Source: JARLGU01 sp036504535
Lineage (GTDB): Bacteria; Armatimonadota; Armatimonadia; Armatimonadales; Capsulimonadaceae
Length of the DNA stretch: 64,000 nucleotides
Direction: 5' to 3'
Assembly (NCBI GenBank): GCA_036504535.1
Contig: DASXUY010000024.1
Span: 1-64,000 of the forward strand
Shown here: positions 18,606 to 28,596 of the stretch, piece by piece
Layout of the letters: every line of letters starts with the position of its first letter
Position numbering within the stretch: the first letter of the stretch is position 1
Position numbers and translations under genes: made by a program
Notes under the pieces: generated by a model
The model's database searches: none
Seen by the model: the letters and a program-made list of their open reading frames with translations, nothing else
Told to the model about the DNA's origin: nothing

Positions 18606-18643
18606 AGCCCCCGCCGACACCGTTACCGATGCCAGCGGGGGCT
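18606..18643. terminator. Hairpin after groEL (copy 2 of the 17.8-kb element)
   Basis: AGCCCCCGCCG (18606-18616) pairs with CAGCGGGGGCT (18633-18643) with one mismatch. About 41 bp match the hairpin at 17819 with only three differences, including the loop. It lies 62 bp past the groEL stop. No clear T-run follows on either strand, so termination strength is uncertain. Confidence 0.6.
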
Positions 18644-18660
18644 GCGATACGCTTCACTCC

Positions 18661-18702
18661 TGCTCCTCTCGCCTTTCCAAGGAGAGGGGCTGGGGGTGAG
18701 GT
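18661..18702. repeat. Dispersed intergenic repeat, family A copy 1
   Basis: Contains CGCCTTTCCAAGGAGAGG followed by a GGGGGTGAGGT tail. Near-identical copies are at 51844-51886 and 55771-55812, all in the same orientation and all in short gaps between genes. Confidence 0.75.
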
Positions 18703-18705
18703 CAA

Positions 18706-20325
<1,620 letters not shown>

Positions 20326-20454
20326 ATTTGTTGTCTCCTGTCATAAGACCGTAACTCCGGTCTAACATTCGAAATGTCTTTTACGAACCAAAACCCGTAC
20401 CGCGAGTCGACGATTGCAAGCTATCAGCCGCCGGTGTCACAACGCGATGAAGGT

Positions 20455-20496
20455 CCAAGCTCAGCCTGGCGCGAAAAGGGTCCAGGCTCAGCTTGG
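20455..20496 (-). promoter_or_regulatory. Strong hairpin between groES and groEL
   Basis: CCAAGCTCAGCCTGG (20455-20469) pairs with CCAGGCTCAGCTTGG (20482-20496), 15 bp with one mismatch and a 12-nt loop. It begins directly after the groES stop codon and has no T-run, so an mRNA processing or stability element is likelier than full termination (inference). Confidence 0.7.
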
Positions 20497-20790
20497 CTAT
20501 GCTTTGACGGCGTAGATCTGGTTTTCGTCGAGGATGATATAGTCCTCGCCGTCCAGCTTCAGTTCGGTGCCGCCATACTTGGAGTAGATGACCTTGTCGC
20601 CGATTGCGACTGCCACGACCGAGCGCTTGCCGTCTTCGAGCACTTTGCCAGGTCCAACCGCAATGACTTCGCCTTCGATAGGCTTCTGCTGTGCGGAATC
20701 AGGGATGTAGATGCCGCCGGCGCTTCGCTCTTCGCCCGCGCTGGGCTTCACAAGCACCTTGTCGGACAGGGGGCGGAAATTGACTGCCAT
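20497..20790 (-). CDS. groS: Co-chaperonin GroES
   Basis: 97-aa lid subunit of the GroEL chamber. NFRPLSDKVLVKPSAGEE, the mobile loop ERSAGGIYIPDSAQQKPIEGEV and the closing IILDENQIYAV match the family. The start at 20790 is set by GGAGGAGG in the leader; the longer frame to 20883 would run through the leader. First gene of the operon. Confidence 0.97.
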   Translation of the reverse strand: MAVNFRPLSDKVLVKPSAGEERSAGGIYIPDSAQQKPIEGEVIAVGPGKVLEDGKRSVVAVAIGDKVIYSKYGGTELKLDGEDYIILDENQIYAVKA

Positions 20791-20866
20791 AGAGTTATCC
20801 TCCTCCGGAATACCTGAACGCCAGTCTGGCGACAGGGGTCGATCGATTTCTATTGAAATAGATGAG

Positions 20867-20893
20867 TTAGCACTCAAACGCATCGAGTGCTAA
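20867..20893 (-). promoter_or_regulatory. CIRCE operator (HrcA site) of groESL
   Basis: A perfect CIRCE inverted repeat: TTAGCACTC, nine bases, GAGTGCTAA. It lies just downstream of the predicted transcription start, as expected for HrcA repression of heat-shock operons. No hrcA gene is in the window. Confidence 0.97.
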
Positions 20894-20904
20894 TCTGCAC
20901 TCTG

Positions 20905-20933
20905 ATTATACACTTGGGTATTCCGGGTGTCAA
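20905..20933 (-). promoter_or_regulatory. Sigma-70 promoter of groESL
   Basis: On the minus strand TTGACA (plus bases 20928-20933) and TATAAT (20905-20910) are both consensus, with exactly 17 bp between them. The CIRCE site follows at once. Confidence 0.93.
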
Positions 20934-21053
20934 CACTTTTGGCCACCATTCCTACAATTTTTCACTAAGTTAGTTTAGTGTATTGCAGTCAATATAAAAT
21001 GCGTCGATTATTTTCTGAGAGTCGCGAACTATTTTGTTGGGAGACGTGTTACA

Positions 21054-21084
21054 ATACTGACTAGAAAACATATTCAGTCAGTAT
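21054..21084 (+). promoter_or_regulatory. Inverted repeat, probable TetR operator
   Basis: ATACTGACT (21054-21062) and AGTCAGTAT (21076-21084) form a perfect 9-bp inverted repeat around 13 bp. It overlaps the region just upstream of a TATAAC -10 (21094-21099) before the tetR ATG, the classic layout for TetR autoregulation. Confidence 0.75.
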
Positions 21085-21104
21085 CCAGAAACGTATAACT
21101 AACG

Positions 21105-21701
21105 ATGGCCAGACCGCAGCGTGAAAACTTAAGAGAGCTTATTGTTGAGGCGGCCGAAAAGCGCCTCTGGCACTACGGCATTAAGAAAACTACCATCGAC
21201 GAAATCGCGTCCGACGCCGGAGTGGGTAAGGGCACCGTCTACCTGTACTTTGATAGCAAAGAAGATGTCGCGATTGCGATCATGGCGAAGTACAAAGAAG
21301 ACACGCTCATCACTCAGGCCGAGATTGCGCGCGATCGTAATCGGGCAGCCGAGGACCGAATTCGCGAAGTGGTGAAGCTTCCCATACTTATGGCGCATAA
21401 AAAGTGCGCAACATCGCCCCATGCGGTGGAAGTCATCCTCACACTTAAACCACACCTGTCCCGTCAAATGCGTCCCTATTTCGAGCAGGAAGTAGGCCTA
21501 ATTGCAGAGATTATTGAAGATGGGAATCGGTCGGGCCTATTCAGGGTAGAAGACTCCATGACGGACGCGCGCACACTCAAACAGTCAACAATGGGTCTGT
21601 TGCCGCCCTACCCTTGCGTTGAGGATCCCGCCCAAATTGAGGGTGTACTCGATAACATTGTTAGTCTCGCATTAAGAGCATATAAGCAAACAGCCAAATA
21701 G
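21105..21701 (+). CDS. TetR-family repressor of the efflux locus
   Basis: 198 aa. The N-terminal HTH is clear (LIVEAAEKRLWHYGIKKTTIDEIASDAGVGKGTVYLYFDSKEDV). The C-terminal ligand domain is divergent, as usual. It stands at the head of the outer-membrane factor, adaptor and pump genes and very likely represses them in answer to a pump substrate (inference from context). No Shine-Dalgarno precedes the ATG; TATAAC ends 5 nt before it, so a leaderless message is likely. Confidence 0.9.
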   Translation: MARPQRENLRELIVEAAEKRLWHYGIKKTTIDEIASDAGVGKGTVYLYFDSKEDVAIAIMAKYKEDTLITQAEIARDRNRAAEDRIREVVKLPILMAHKKCATSPHAVEVILTLKPHLSRQMRPYFEQEVGLIAEIIEDGNRSGLFRVEDSMTDARTLKQSTMGLLPPYPCVEDPAQIEGVLDNIVSLALRAYKQTAK

Positions 21702-21711
21702 ATTCCCATGG

Positions 21712-21748
21712 TCAGAAATGACCAAATTAACAGACCAGTCATTCTGAT
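21712..21748 (+). promoter_or_regulatory. Second imperfect inverted repeat before the OMF gene
   Basis: TCAGAAATGAC (21712-21722) and GTCATTCTGA (21739-21748) are mirror-like with one extra A in the left arm. Its place between tetR and the outer-membrane factor gene suggests a second regulator site, but it differs in sequence from the 21054 operator. Confidence 0.4.
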
Positions 21749-21754
21749 ACCGAA

Positions 21755-24073
21755 ATGTTGGATAAAAACATGACCAATCAAAGTAGACACACACTCAATC
21801 GCCCTCTTCTCGCAGCTCTGATCGCAACTGCCTCGGTCGCTGCTCCAACGATGGCGCAAACAACTGCGCCTGCGGCCGGAGCTCCATCTCCTGCTACGCC
21901 GTCCGCGAGCGCGCCGCTGTCTCCATCCGCGACTGCCGCGACTGCTTCGACCCCAGGTGCTGCGCAATCGCCTAATGGCAATGCCAGCGCACCGACAACC
22001 GGTGGCGTCGTGAACCTGCGGGGAGCTTTCGACGCGGTAAGCAAGTCTGCTCCTGTCGCCCCGGCGCAGCCCATAACGCTAACGCTGGCCCAGGCGATCG
22101 ACATGACGCTGAAAGCCAGCACTGCGCTCGATGTGGCGAACCGCAACCTTGATCGTGACGAAGCGCGCATCCAGCAAGCGCAAGCTCAAGGCGGACCCCG
22201 CGTCGGGGCTAAAGCGACCGCGGCGCACTACGATGCGCCAACCAAGATCGCTTTCGGCGCGTCCAGCCTAACCGCGCTCCCCCAGGACACGGCGTTATTG
22301 GAGCTGGATGCATCATTGCCAATCGACATCAGCGGACAAATACGTGCTCAAACCGATGTGGCGAAGCTTCAAGCGCTAGCCGACCGGTTCGCGCGTGACA
22401 CTGTCTATAACGACCTAGTCCTCAAGGCGCAAACGGCGTACTTCGGCGTATTGCGGGCACAACATCAGGTCCAGGTAGCGGAAGCAGCACTTGCGAACGC
22501 CCAGGCACAGCAAACACTCGCCAACCAGCAATACACGGCTGGTACCGGGCAGCGAATCGACGTTCTGCGCGCAAACACTCAGGTTGCCAATGCGCGTCAA
22601 AACCTAACCCAGGCGAAAAACACACTTGCAATTTCACAGATTAACTTCAACGATACCGTTGGCCGACCATTGAACGCTCCCACGGGTGCCGTTGACGTGC
22701 CTGGCGTCACAACCGGCGTGGCGCTTGCGCCAACCAGCCCAAACGGCTCGACGGGTGCGCCACTCGTTCCTGCGCCACCAACGGACGCCCCAACTTACTT
22801 CCGAGCCCCCATCGCGGAAGTGAATAACATCGATATCGACAAAAGCATCGTGACCGCTACCGACGCACGCCCGGATCTTCGCCAGGATCTGGTGAACGTT
22901 CGCGCTGCCGAACGGTCTATCAAGCTCGCCAAGTCAGCTCTCTCACCATCGCTCACGATCGGCGCAGGCGGACAATACAACCCAACTACCTCGTTCTCGG
23001 CACCTCGCCAACGGGTGGCTGTCATATCCGCAACGCTCAACTTTCCTTTGTATGACTCCGGCTACACCAAGGCTCGTGTTAGGGAGGCAAACGATACCGT
23101 CGAGAACGCAAAAGCCATGCGCGAGTCGCACGTCACCGACGTAGCGATGCAGGTCAGACAAAGCTACCTCAATTTACAGACTGCGGCTCAACAGATCGAC
23201 GCAGCAAACGTCGCCCTGCAGCAGGCAGTTGCAGCCAAGCAGCTTGCGCAGACTCGCTTCCAGGGCGGTGTTGGCCTTTACCTTGAGGTAACCGACGCGG
23301 AGCAAGCCCTGACCTCGGCCGAAACGAATCAGGTGAACGCCGTTTACAACTACTTAACGTCACGAGCGCAGTTCCAGAATGCGCTTGGAGCACCAGAGCT
23401 GAACCCAACACTGCCAAATACGGCGGATGTGGTTCCCAGCGTCCTGCTCGCGACCCCGCCGACGCTGCCTGACATTCAGCTTTTGCCGGCAGGCAATTCA
23501 ACGTCACCAAAGGAAGTCCCGCTGGCTCCGAAAGCCATGGGCGGAGTGCAACTCCTCCCAGCTGGAAGCTCGACATCGCCTAAGGAAGTACCGCTCGCCA
23601 CAACACCCGGTGATGTTCAGCTTCTGCCTGCGGGCAGCGCGGGCTCGCCTAAGCGAGTGCCACTGGTGCAACCAAACGGGGAAGTTCACCTTCTACCTGC
23701 GGGCAACGCCGGCTCGCCGAAAGGCGTCCCGCTAAAGCAGCCGACAGGTGACGTTCACCTACAGCCAGCAGGCAACGCCGGCTCGCCGAAAGCCGTCCCG
23801 CTAAAGCAGCCGACAGGTGACGTTCACCTGTACCCAGCGGGCAACGCTGGTTCGCCTAAATCAGTACCGCTTAAGCAGCCGAAGGGGAACACTCACCTAC
23901 TGCCAGCAGGCAATGCTGGTTCGCCAAAAACAGTCCCACTGAAGGCGACATCCCAAAAGAGTAAGCATAAAAGCACTCATTCGAAGGCAAAGCACAAAAA
24001 GGCGCCAGCGACCAAGACAAAGTCGACTGCACCAACAACGCCTTCCCAGGCGGACGACGATTTCAACGCGTAA
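21755..24073 (+). CDS. TolC-type outer membrane factor with C-terminal tandem repeats
   Basis: 772-aa outer-membrane efflux protein (OEP family), the exit duct for the neighbouring pump. Signal peptide (cleavage near MAQ), then an Ala/Pro/Ser-rich linker (about 28-80), then two OEP repeats (ITLTLAQAIDMTLKAS, ATDARPDLRQDLVNVRAAER, GVGLYLEVTDAEQALTSAE). The core ends near residue 565. Residues 574-735 hold seven copies of a 23-residue unit (LLPAGNAGSPKxVPLKQPTG type), followed by a Lys/His/Ser-rich tail. This extension is not part of TolC proteins I know; since TolC termini face the periplasm, it would be periplasmic. An ATG at 21770 with GGAT upstream is an alternative start. Confidence 0.88.
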   Translation: MLDKNMTNQSRHTLNRPLLAALIATASVAAPTMAQTTAPAAGAPSPATPSASAPLSPSATAATASTPGAAQSPNGNASAPTTGGVVNLRGAFDAVSKSAPVAPAQPITLTLAQAIDMTLKASTALDVANRNLDRDEARIQQAQAQGGPRVGAKATAAHYDAPTKIAFGASSLTALPQDTALLELDASLPIDISGQIRAQTDVAKLQALADRFARDTVYNDLVLKAQTAYFGVLRAQHQVQVAEAALANAQAQQTLANQQYTAGTGQRIDVLRANTQVANARQNLTQAKNTLAISQINFNDTVGRPLNAPTGAVDVPGVTTGVALAPTSPNGSTGAPLVPAPPTDAPTYFRAPIAEVNNIDIDKSIVTATDARPDLRQDLVNVRAAERSIKLAKSALSPSLTIGAGGQYNPTTSFSAPRQRVAVISATLNFPLYDSGYTKARVREANDTVENAKAMRESHVTDVAMQVRQSYLNLQTAAQQIDAANVALQQAVAAKQLAQTRFQGGVGLYLEVTDAEQALTSAETNQVNAVYNYLTSRAQFQNALGAPELNPTLPNTADVVPSVLLATPPTLPDIQLLPAGNSTSPKEVPLAPKAMGGVQLLPAGSSTSPKEVPLATTPGDVQLLPAGSAGSPKRVPLVQPNGEVHLLPAGNAGSPKGVPLKQPTGDVHLQPAGNAGSPKAVPLKQPTGDVHLYPAGNAGSPKSVPLKQPKGNTHLLPAGNAGSPKTVPLKATSQKSKHKSTHSKAKHKKAPATKTKSTAPTTPSQADDDFNA
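23474..23959 (+). repeat. Seven in-frame 69-bp tandem repeats in the OMF gene
   Basis: Seven units (first 72 bp, others 69 bp) encode VHLLPAGNAGSPK-type peptides. The central units are the most alike at DNA level, including near-identical stretches around 23700-23830, which suggests recent duplication. Confidence 0.85.
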
Positions 24074-24122
24074 CTTTGACCTCACACGGTCACGGCACTA
24101 GAAAGTGAAGACGGAGCACACT

Positions 24123-25781
24123 ATGGCATCCAACGAATACAACGAAAGCGAAAAAGTCGTGCAAGCACCACAGGCAGCGACTAATGGCAATGGCGCATCA
24201 CAAGAGCGCAACGGAAGTGGCGCGGCCCAGACAGCCCCTCCAACGTCGAGCGCGCCGACGTCCCCCGGCTCTGCCGACGGTGATGCAAAGCGAAACAACA
24301 AGCCGGTCGTGCTGATCATCTTGATCATCCTCGTCGCGTTGGGCGGGATGTGGGGTGCCAAGTACTTCCACTACAACCAGAACCATGCAGTCACCGACGA
24401 CGCGTACGTTGCGGGTGACTTGATTAACGTCAGCCCTATTATCTCTGGGACCCTCGTGCAGCTATACGTTGAGGAAGGCGACCAGGTGAAGGCTGGCCAG
24501 ATCGTTGCGCGGCTCGATGACAGCGGTCCGAAAGCCGCCTACCAGCAAGCGTTAGCGCAGTGGAAAGCTGCCGAGTCACAGATTCCGCAGGCTCAGACTA
24601 ATCTGACATACACGACGCAAACCACCGCTGACCAGATCGCACAAGCGGAAGCTGCCCTTGCCGCGCAAAACGCCAAGGTACAGCAGGAATCGACCAAGAC
24701 CCATCAGATCCGACAAACCACGCTGAGCCAGCTCGCCCAGTCACAGGCCCAGGCGCAGGCCGCTCAGCAGCAGGTGCAGACGGCGAAAGCGCAGTATGCA
24801 ACCAGCCTCGCCGCCGTGCGAACCGCTCAAGCAGCCGCTTCGGCGGTGCGCCAGGCAGTCGTTGCCGCGCAAGCCAATGCCACCCGCGCTCACCGCGATC
24901 AAGTCCGGTACGCGTCGCTCTACGGCCCCAACGGCACTATCGGCGCTGTGACATCGCAGCAATACGACGCCGCAGTGGCCGCCGATCAGGCTGCCGCAGC
25001 CCAGTTGGCGCAGGCTCAGGAGCAGGCGCGACAAGCTCAGGAAGCGGTTTCGCAGGCCCAGTCACAAGCCGACGCAACTAAGGCCGGGATCGAAGCGGCG
25101 CAAAGCCAGGCTGATGCCGCGCTCAGCGGTGTCCATGTTGCACGTGCCGGACTTCTGCAAGTTCCCGTGCAACAGGGTAGCGTCAACAGTAACATTCAGT
25201 CAGCACGGCAGAATGTGGCTCAACTGAGCGCCGCCCAAGCGGGTAGCCAGCAGATCAAGTTGCGCCAGCAGATGATCGAGACGCTACAAGCACAGGCACT
25301 AGCGTCCCAGCGTATTGTCGAGCAGACGAAGGTCACGCTTGATGACACCGTCATCCGCGCACCGTCTGACGGCGTGGTCGTCAAGAAAGGCGCAAACGTG
25401 GGGGATGCCCTCTCACCGGGACAGACCATGTTCACGATGACTCGCGGAAGCGGGGTTTGGGTCTCTGCAAACTTCAAGGAGACGCAAGTCCAGCACATGC
25501 ACCCGGGACAGCGTGTCGATGTGGAAGTTGACGCTTACCCCGGCATAGTCTATCGCGGCGAGGTGAAGAGCATCAACGAAGCTAGCGGCAACGCTACTGC
25601 GCTGCTTCCGGCGGACAATGCCACTGGCAACTTCACCAAGGTTGTCCAGCGCATCCCGGTAAAGATCCGGCTAATACCGCAGGAAAAGGGCAACAAGGAC
25701 CACCTGGCAACGGAGGCTGACATAGAACGGCTCCGACAGGGTATGTCAGTGAACGCCGCCGTCGATATTGAAAACCCGTAG
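24123..25781 (+). CDS. EmrA/HlyD-type periplasmic adaptor with a long coiled coil
   Basis: About 552 aa, membrane fusion protein linking the inner-membrane pump to the outer-membrane factor. A polar tail (1-56) precedes one membrane anchor (about 60-80), a first lipoyl half (AVTDDAYVAGDLINVSPIISG), a very long Ala/Gln-rich helical hairpin (about 135-420), then the second lipoyl half (VIRAPSDGVVVKKGANVGDALSPG) and beta-barrel domain. E. coli EmrA is about 390 aa, so the hairpin is greatly lengthened. The start at 24123 has GGAG at the right distance. Confidence 0.9.
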   Translation: MASNEYNESEKVVQAPQAATNGNGASQERNGSGAAQTAPPTSSAPTSPGSADGDAKRNNKPVVLIILIILVALGGMWGAKYFHYNQNHAVTDDAYVAGDLINVSPIISGTLVQLYVEEGDQVKAGQIVARLDDSGPKAAYQQALAQWKAAESQIPQAQTNLTYTTQTTADQIAQAEAALAAQNAKVQQESTKTHQIRQTTLSQLAQSQAQAQAAQQQVQTAKAQYATSLAAVRTAQAAASAVRQAVVAAQANATRAHRDQVRYASLYGPNGTIGAVTSQQYDAAVAADQAAAAQLAQAQEQARQAQEAVSQAQSQADATKAGIEAAQSQADAALSGVHVARAGLLQVPVQQGSVNSNIQSARQNVAQLSAAQAGSQQIKLRQQMIETLQAQALASQRIVEQTKVTLDDTVIRAPSDGVVVKKGANVGDALSPGQTMFTMTRGSGVWVSANFKETQVQHMHPGQRVDVEVDAYPGIVYRGEVKSINEASGNATALLPADNATGNFTKVVQRIPVKIRLIPQEKGNKDHLATEADIERLRQGMSVNAAVDIENP

Positions 25782-25810
25782 CACCAGACAAAGACTAGCA
25801 TAGTCACGAT

Positions 25811-25867
25811 CCCGCTGGGCTGAGCATCGAGGCAAACACCTCCCTACCCTACCCAGCGGGCTTTTTG
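25811..25867 (+). terminator. Intrinsic terminator between adaptor and pump genes
   Basis: CCCGCTGGG (25811-25819) pairs with CCCAGCGGG (25852-25860) and is followed by CTTTTTG. It stands after the adaptor gene and 84 bp before the pump gene, so pump expression would depend on readthrough or its own promoter. Confidence 0.8.
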
Positions 25868-25950
25868 CATTATGCACAAAGCTGAGTAAGTGCGGGTATC
25901 ACAAATCCGGCGCGCCTTAGGCGTTACTGCGATGATCTAGGAAAGTACAG

Positions 25951-27558
25951 ATGGCCACCGCCACACAAACCAGAACCGTAGACAATTTAGTCCAAGAAGC
26001 GCCGCTGAACCCGTATCGTTGGGTGATCTTGTTCGGTCTCGTCACCGCGTCAGTTATGGAGGTGCTCGACACGACTGTCGTGAACGTCGCGCTTCCACAA
26101 ATGATGGGCAACCTGGGCGCGACTCCCGATGAGATTGGCTGGGTGAGCACGGGCTACATCCTTTCGAACGTCGTGGTCCTCCCCATGACCGCCTGGCTGT
26201 CACATCGCTTCGGTCGCAAGAACTACCTCGCGTTCTCGATCATCCTTTTCATCGTTGCGTCCTTCTTCTGCGGCACGTCGCGAACACTAACTGAGTTGGT
26301 CTTCTGGCGCGTGATGCAGGGTGCGGGAGGTGCGGCACTGCTTTCGACTGCTCAAGCGACCTTGGTAGAGATCTTTCCCCGCAAGCAAATGGGCATGGTC
26401 ACGGCATTCTTCGGCCTCGGCATGGTCACGGCTCCCACAATAGCTCCCGCTCTTGGCGGCTGGATCACGGACAACTACACGTGGCCATGGGTGTTCTTCA
26501 TCAATGTCCCGATTGGCATCGTGTCCGTTTCAATTGTGCTGACCTTCCTGCAGAACTCGATCTTCTCCAAAGACACGGAGGTGATCGACTGGACAGGAAT
26601 CGCACTCCTGGCTGTCGGCCTTATCTCGTTACAATATGTGCTGGAAGAAGGCGTGCGGTACGGATGGTACGATGACGCCAACATCACGCGCCTGTCCATC
26701 CTTGCCACCGTGTGCCTTGTGTCGTTCTTTGCCTGGGAGCTGTCTCGAAGGAACCGTCACCCGATCGTCGACTTGCGTGTCGTTAAGAACATGAGCCTGC
26801 GAATGGGCATCATTCTAAGCCTTGCGCTTGGATTTGGCCTGTACGGCGGCGTGTTCTTGTACCCAATGTTCGTGCAGCGCATTCTGCACTTCACCGCTAT
26901 CGAAACTGGCATGGCGCTCCTTCCAGGCGGCATTGCAAGCGCGGTCGGCATGATTACGTGCGGCAGGCTGCTCAATCGGCCAAACCCCGTTGACCCGAGG
27001 CGGATGCTCGCATTCGGTGTCACCATGTTTGTAATCTCTATGTGGCTGCTCTCGCAACTTACATCTCAAAGCGGTATGTGGGATACACAGTTCGCCCTCA
27101 TCATTCGAGGCGCCGGGCTCGGGTTTCTCTTTATCCCGATCAATGTCGCCGCCTTTAGCTCGTTGCGAGGTCAGGATATCGCACAAGCGTCGGCCCTACT
27201 CAACCTGTCTCGACAGTTAGGCGGCTCTTTCGGTATCGCTGTGCTGAACACGTATGTGGTCACCATGGAAGCGTTCCACCGATCAAATCTGGTGAGCCAT
27301 ATTTCATCGGCGAATCCATTCTCAATGGATCGCATTCACGCCCTCACGCACATGTTTACTAGGCATGGCTATTCGGTGACGTCAGCAACCGACGCAGCCC
27401 ATGGCATGATCAACAACGCAGTCAACGTTCAAGCGGCCACGCTCGCCTATGACGACGCGTTCCTGCTCCTTGGCCTATCAATGCTCATTGCGTCGCCGTC
27501 GGTGTTACTGCTTAAACGCCGCCTCAGCGCACCGCCATCTGGGGGAGCGCCGCACTAG
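25951..27558 (+). CDS. EmrB-type DHA2 (14-TM) MFS efflux pump
   Basis: 535-aa proton-driven multidrug exporter of the DHA2 family. Motif C region and family start are clear (SVMEVLDTTVVNVALPQMMGNL), with motif A at LSHRFGRKNYL and about 14 hydrophobic segments. It pairs with the adaptor and the outer-membrane factor upstream. AGGAAAG precedes the ATG. The mutM gene follows 17 bp after its stop. Confidence 0.93.
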   Translation: MATATQTRTVDNLVQEAPLNPYRWVILFGLVTASVMEVLDTTVVNVALPQMMGNLGATPDEIGWVSTGYILSNVVVLPMTAWLSHRFGRKNYLAFSIILFIVASFFCGTSRTLTELVFWRVMQGAGGAALLSTAQATLVEIFPRKQMGMVTAFFGLGMVTAPTIAPALGGWITDNYTWPWVFFINVPIGIVSVSIVLTFLQNSIFSKDTEVIDWTGIALLAVGLISLQYVLEEGVRYGWYDDANITRLSILATVCLVSFFAWELSRRNRHPIVDLRVVKNMSLRMGIILSLALGFGLYGGVFLYPMFVQRILHFTAIETGMALLPGGIASAVGMITCGRLLNRPNPVDPRRMLAFGVTMFVISMWLLSQLTSQSGMWDTQFALIIRGAGLGFLFIPINVAAFSSLRGQDIAQASALLNLSRQLGGSFGIAVLNTYVVTMEAFHRSNLVSHISSANPFSMDRIHALTHMFTRHGYSVTSATDAAHGMINNAVNVQAATLAYDDAFLLLGLSMLIASPSVLLLKRRLSAPPSGGAPH

Positions 27559-27574
27559 TTGCACAGGAGTCGTC

Positions 27575-28486
27575 ATGCCAGAACTGCCCGACATCACCGT
27601 CTATATCGAGGCGATGCGCGATCGAATGATCGGTCAGCCCCTCGTGCACGCGCGCATCGCCAGCCCGTTCTTGCTGCGGACCGCAGTGCCGCCAATAGCG
27701 TCGGTAAACGGCAAGACAGTTCGCGACATCTACCGTGTCGGCAAGCGGATCGCAATTGAGCTTGACGATGAGCTGACTCTCGTCATGCACCTTATGATCG
27801 CGGGCCGACTGCACTGGCGACCACCCAGCACAAGACTCGTGGGCAAGAACTCCCTCGCCGCATTCGATTTCGAAAACGGGGTGCTAGTGCTCACCGAGGC
27901 TGGAACCAAGCGGCGCGCCTCGCTCCATGTCCTCGCCGACTGCGCTTCAGTACGCGCAATGGACTCTGGCGGTATTGATATCGCGGCCTCATCGCGTGAT
28001 GAATTCGCCAAAACCGTGCAATCGGAGAACCACACACTCAAACGCGCCCTTACCGATCCACGCCTTTTCAGCGGCATTGGCAATTCGTACTCGGACGAGA
28101 TTCTATTCGCTGCCCAAATGGCACCCACCACACTCACCCAGCGCCTCTCTGATGATGAAATCGACAAACTTCGAGATGCAGTGATCGCAACGATGGACGA
28201 ATGGACCGAACGCTTACGGGCAGAAACGAACGGCAAATTCCCCGAGAACGTCACCGCATTCCGCAAAGAGATGGCGGTACATGGCCGCTACAACCTGCCG
28301 TGCCCTCGATGCGGTGCGCCCGTACAGCGGATCCGTTACGCCGACAACGAGACCAACTACTGCGCACCATGCCAAACCGGGGGCAAGCTCCTCTCCGATC
28401 GCGCTCTGGCAAGGCTACTCGGTAGCGACTGGCCAAAGACGCTCGACGGGCTGGAGTTACTGGCAAAGAAGCACCGGGCGGAATGA
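27575..28486 (+). CDS. mutM: Fpg/Nei-family DNA glycosylase (MutM-like)
   Basis: 303-aa base-excision repair enzyme of the formamidopyrimidine/endonuclease VIII family. It starts PELPDI, with catalytic Pro and Glu right after the initiator Met. The H2TH region (DPRLFSGIGNSYSDEILF) and a C-terminal zinc finger (CPRCGAPVQRIRY...YCAPCQTGG) are present, followed by an unusual tail of about 35 residues. GGAG lies before the ATG. Whether it prefers 8-oxoguanine or oxidised pyrimidines cannot be read. Confidence 0.9.
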   Translation: MPELPDITVYIEAMRDRMIGQPLVHARIASPFLLRTAVPPIASVNGKTVRDIYRVGKRIAIELDDELTLVMHLMIAGRLHWRPPSTRLVGKNSLAAFDFENGVLVLTEAGTKRRASLHVLADCASVRAMDSGGIDIAASSRDEFAKTVQSENHTLKRALTDPRLFSGIGNSYSDEILFAAQMAPTTLTQRLSDDEIDKLRDAVIATMDEWTERLRAETNGKFPENVTAFRKEMAVHGRYNLPCPRCGAPVQRIRYADNETNYCAPCQTGGKLLSDRALARLLGSDWPKTLDGLELLAKKHRAE

Positions 28487-28596
28487 CTCTGGACAGTCAA
28501 TCTGCAAAATGAGGGAGGTGTGAGCGGACGGCAGGCGAACTGTTCTCTAGGCGCGCAATCGACGGTACGATAAGCGGCGCCAGAGGAACAGTAACC

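Noticed and set aside
23474..23959. CRISPR-like regular repeats
   Set aside because: The repeats are contiguous, in frame and without unique spacers; they encode peptide repeats.
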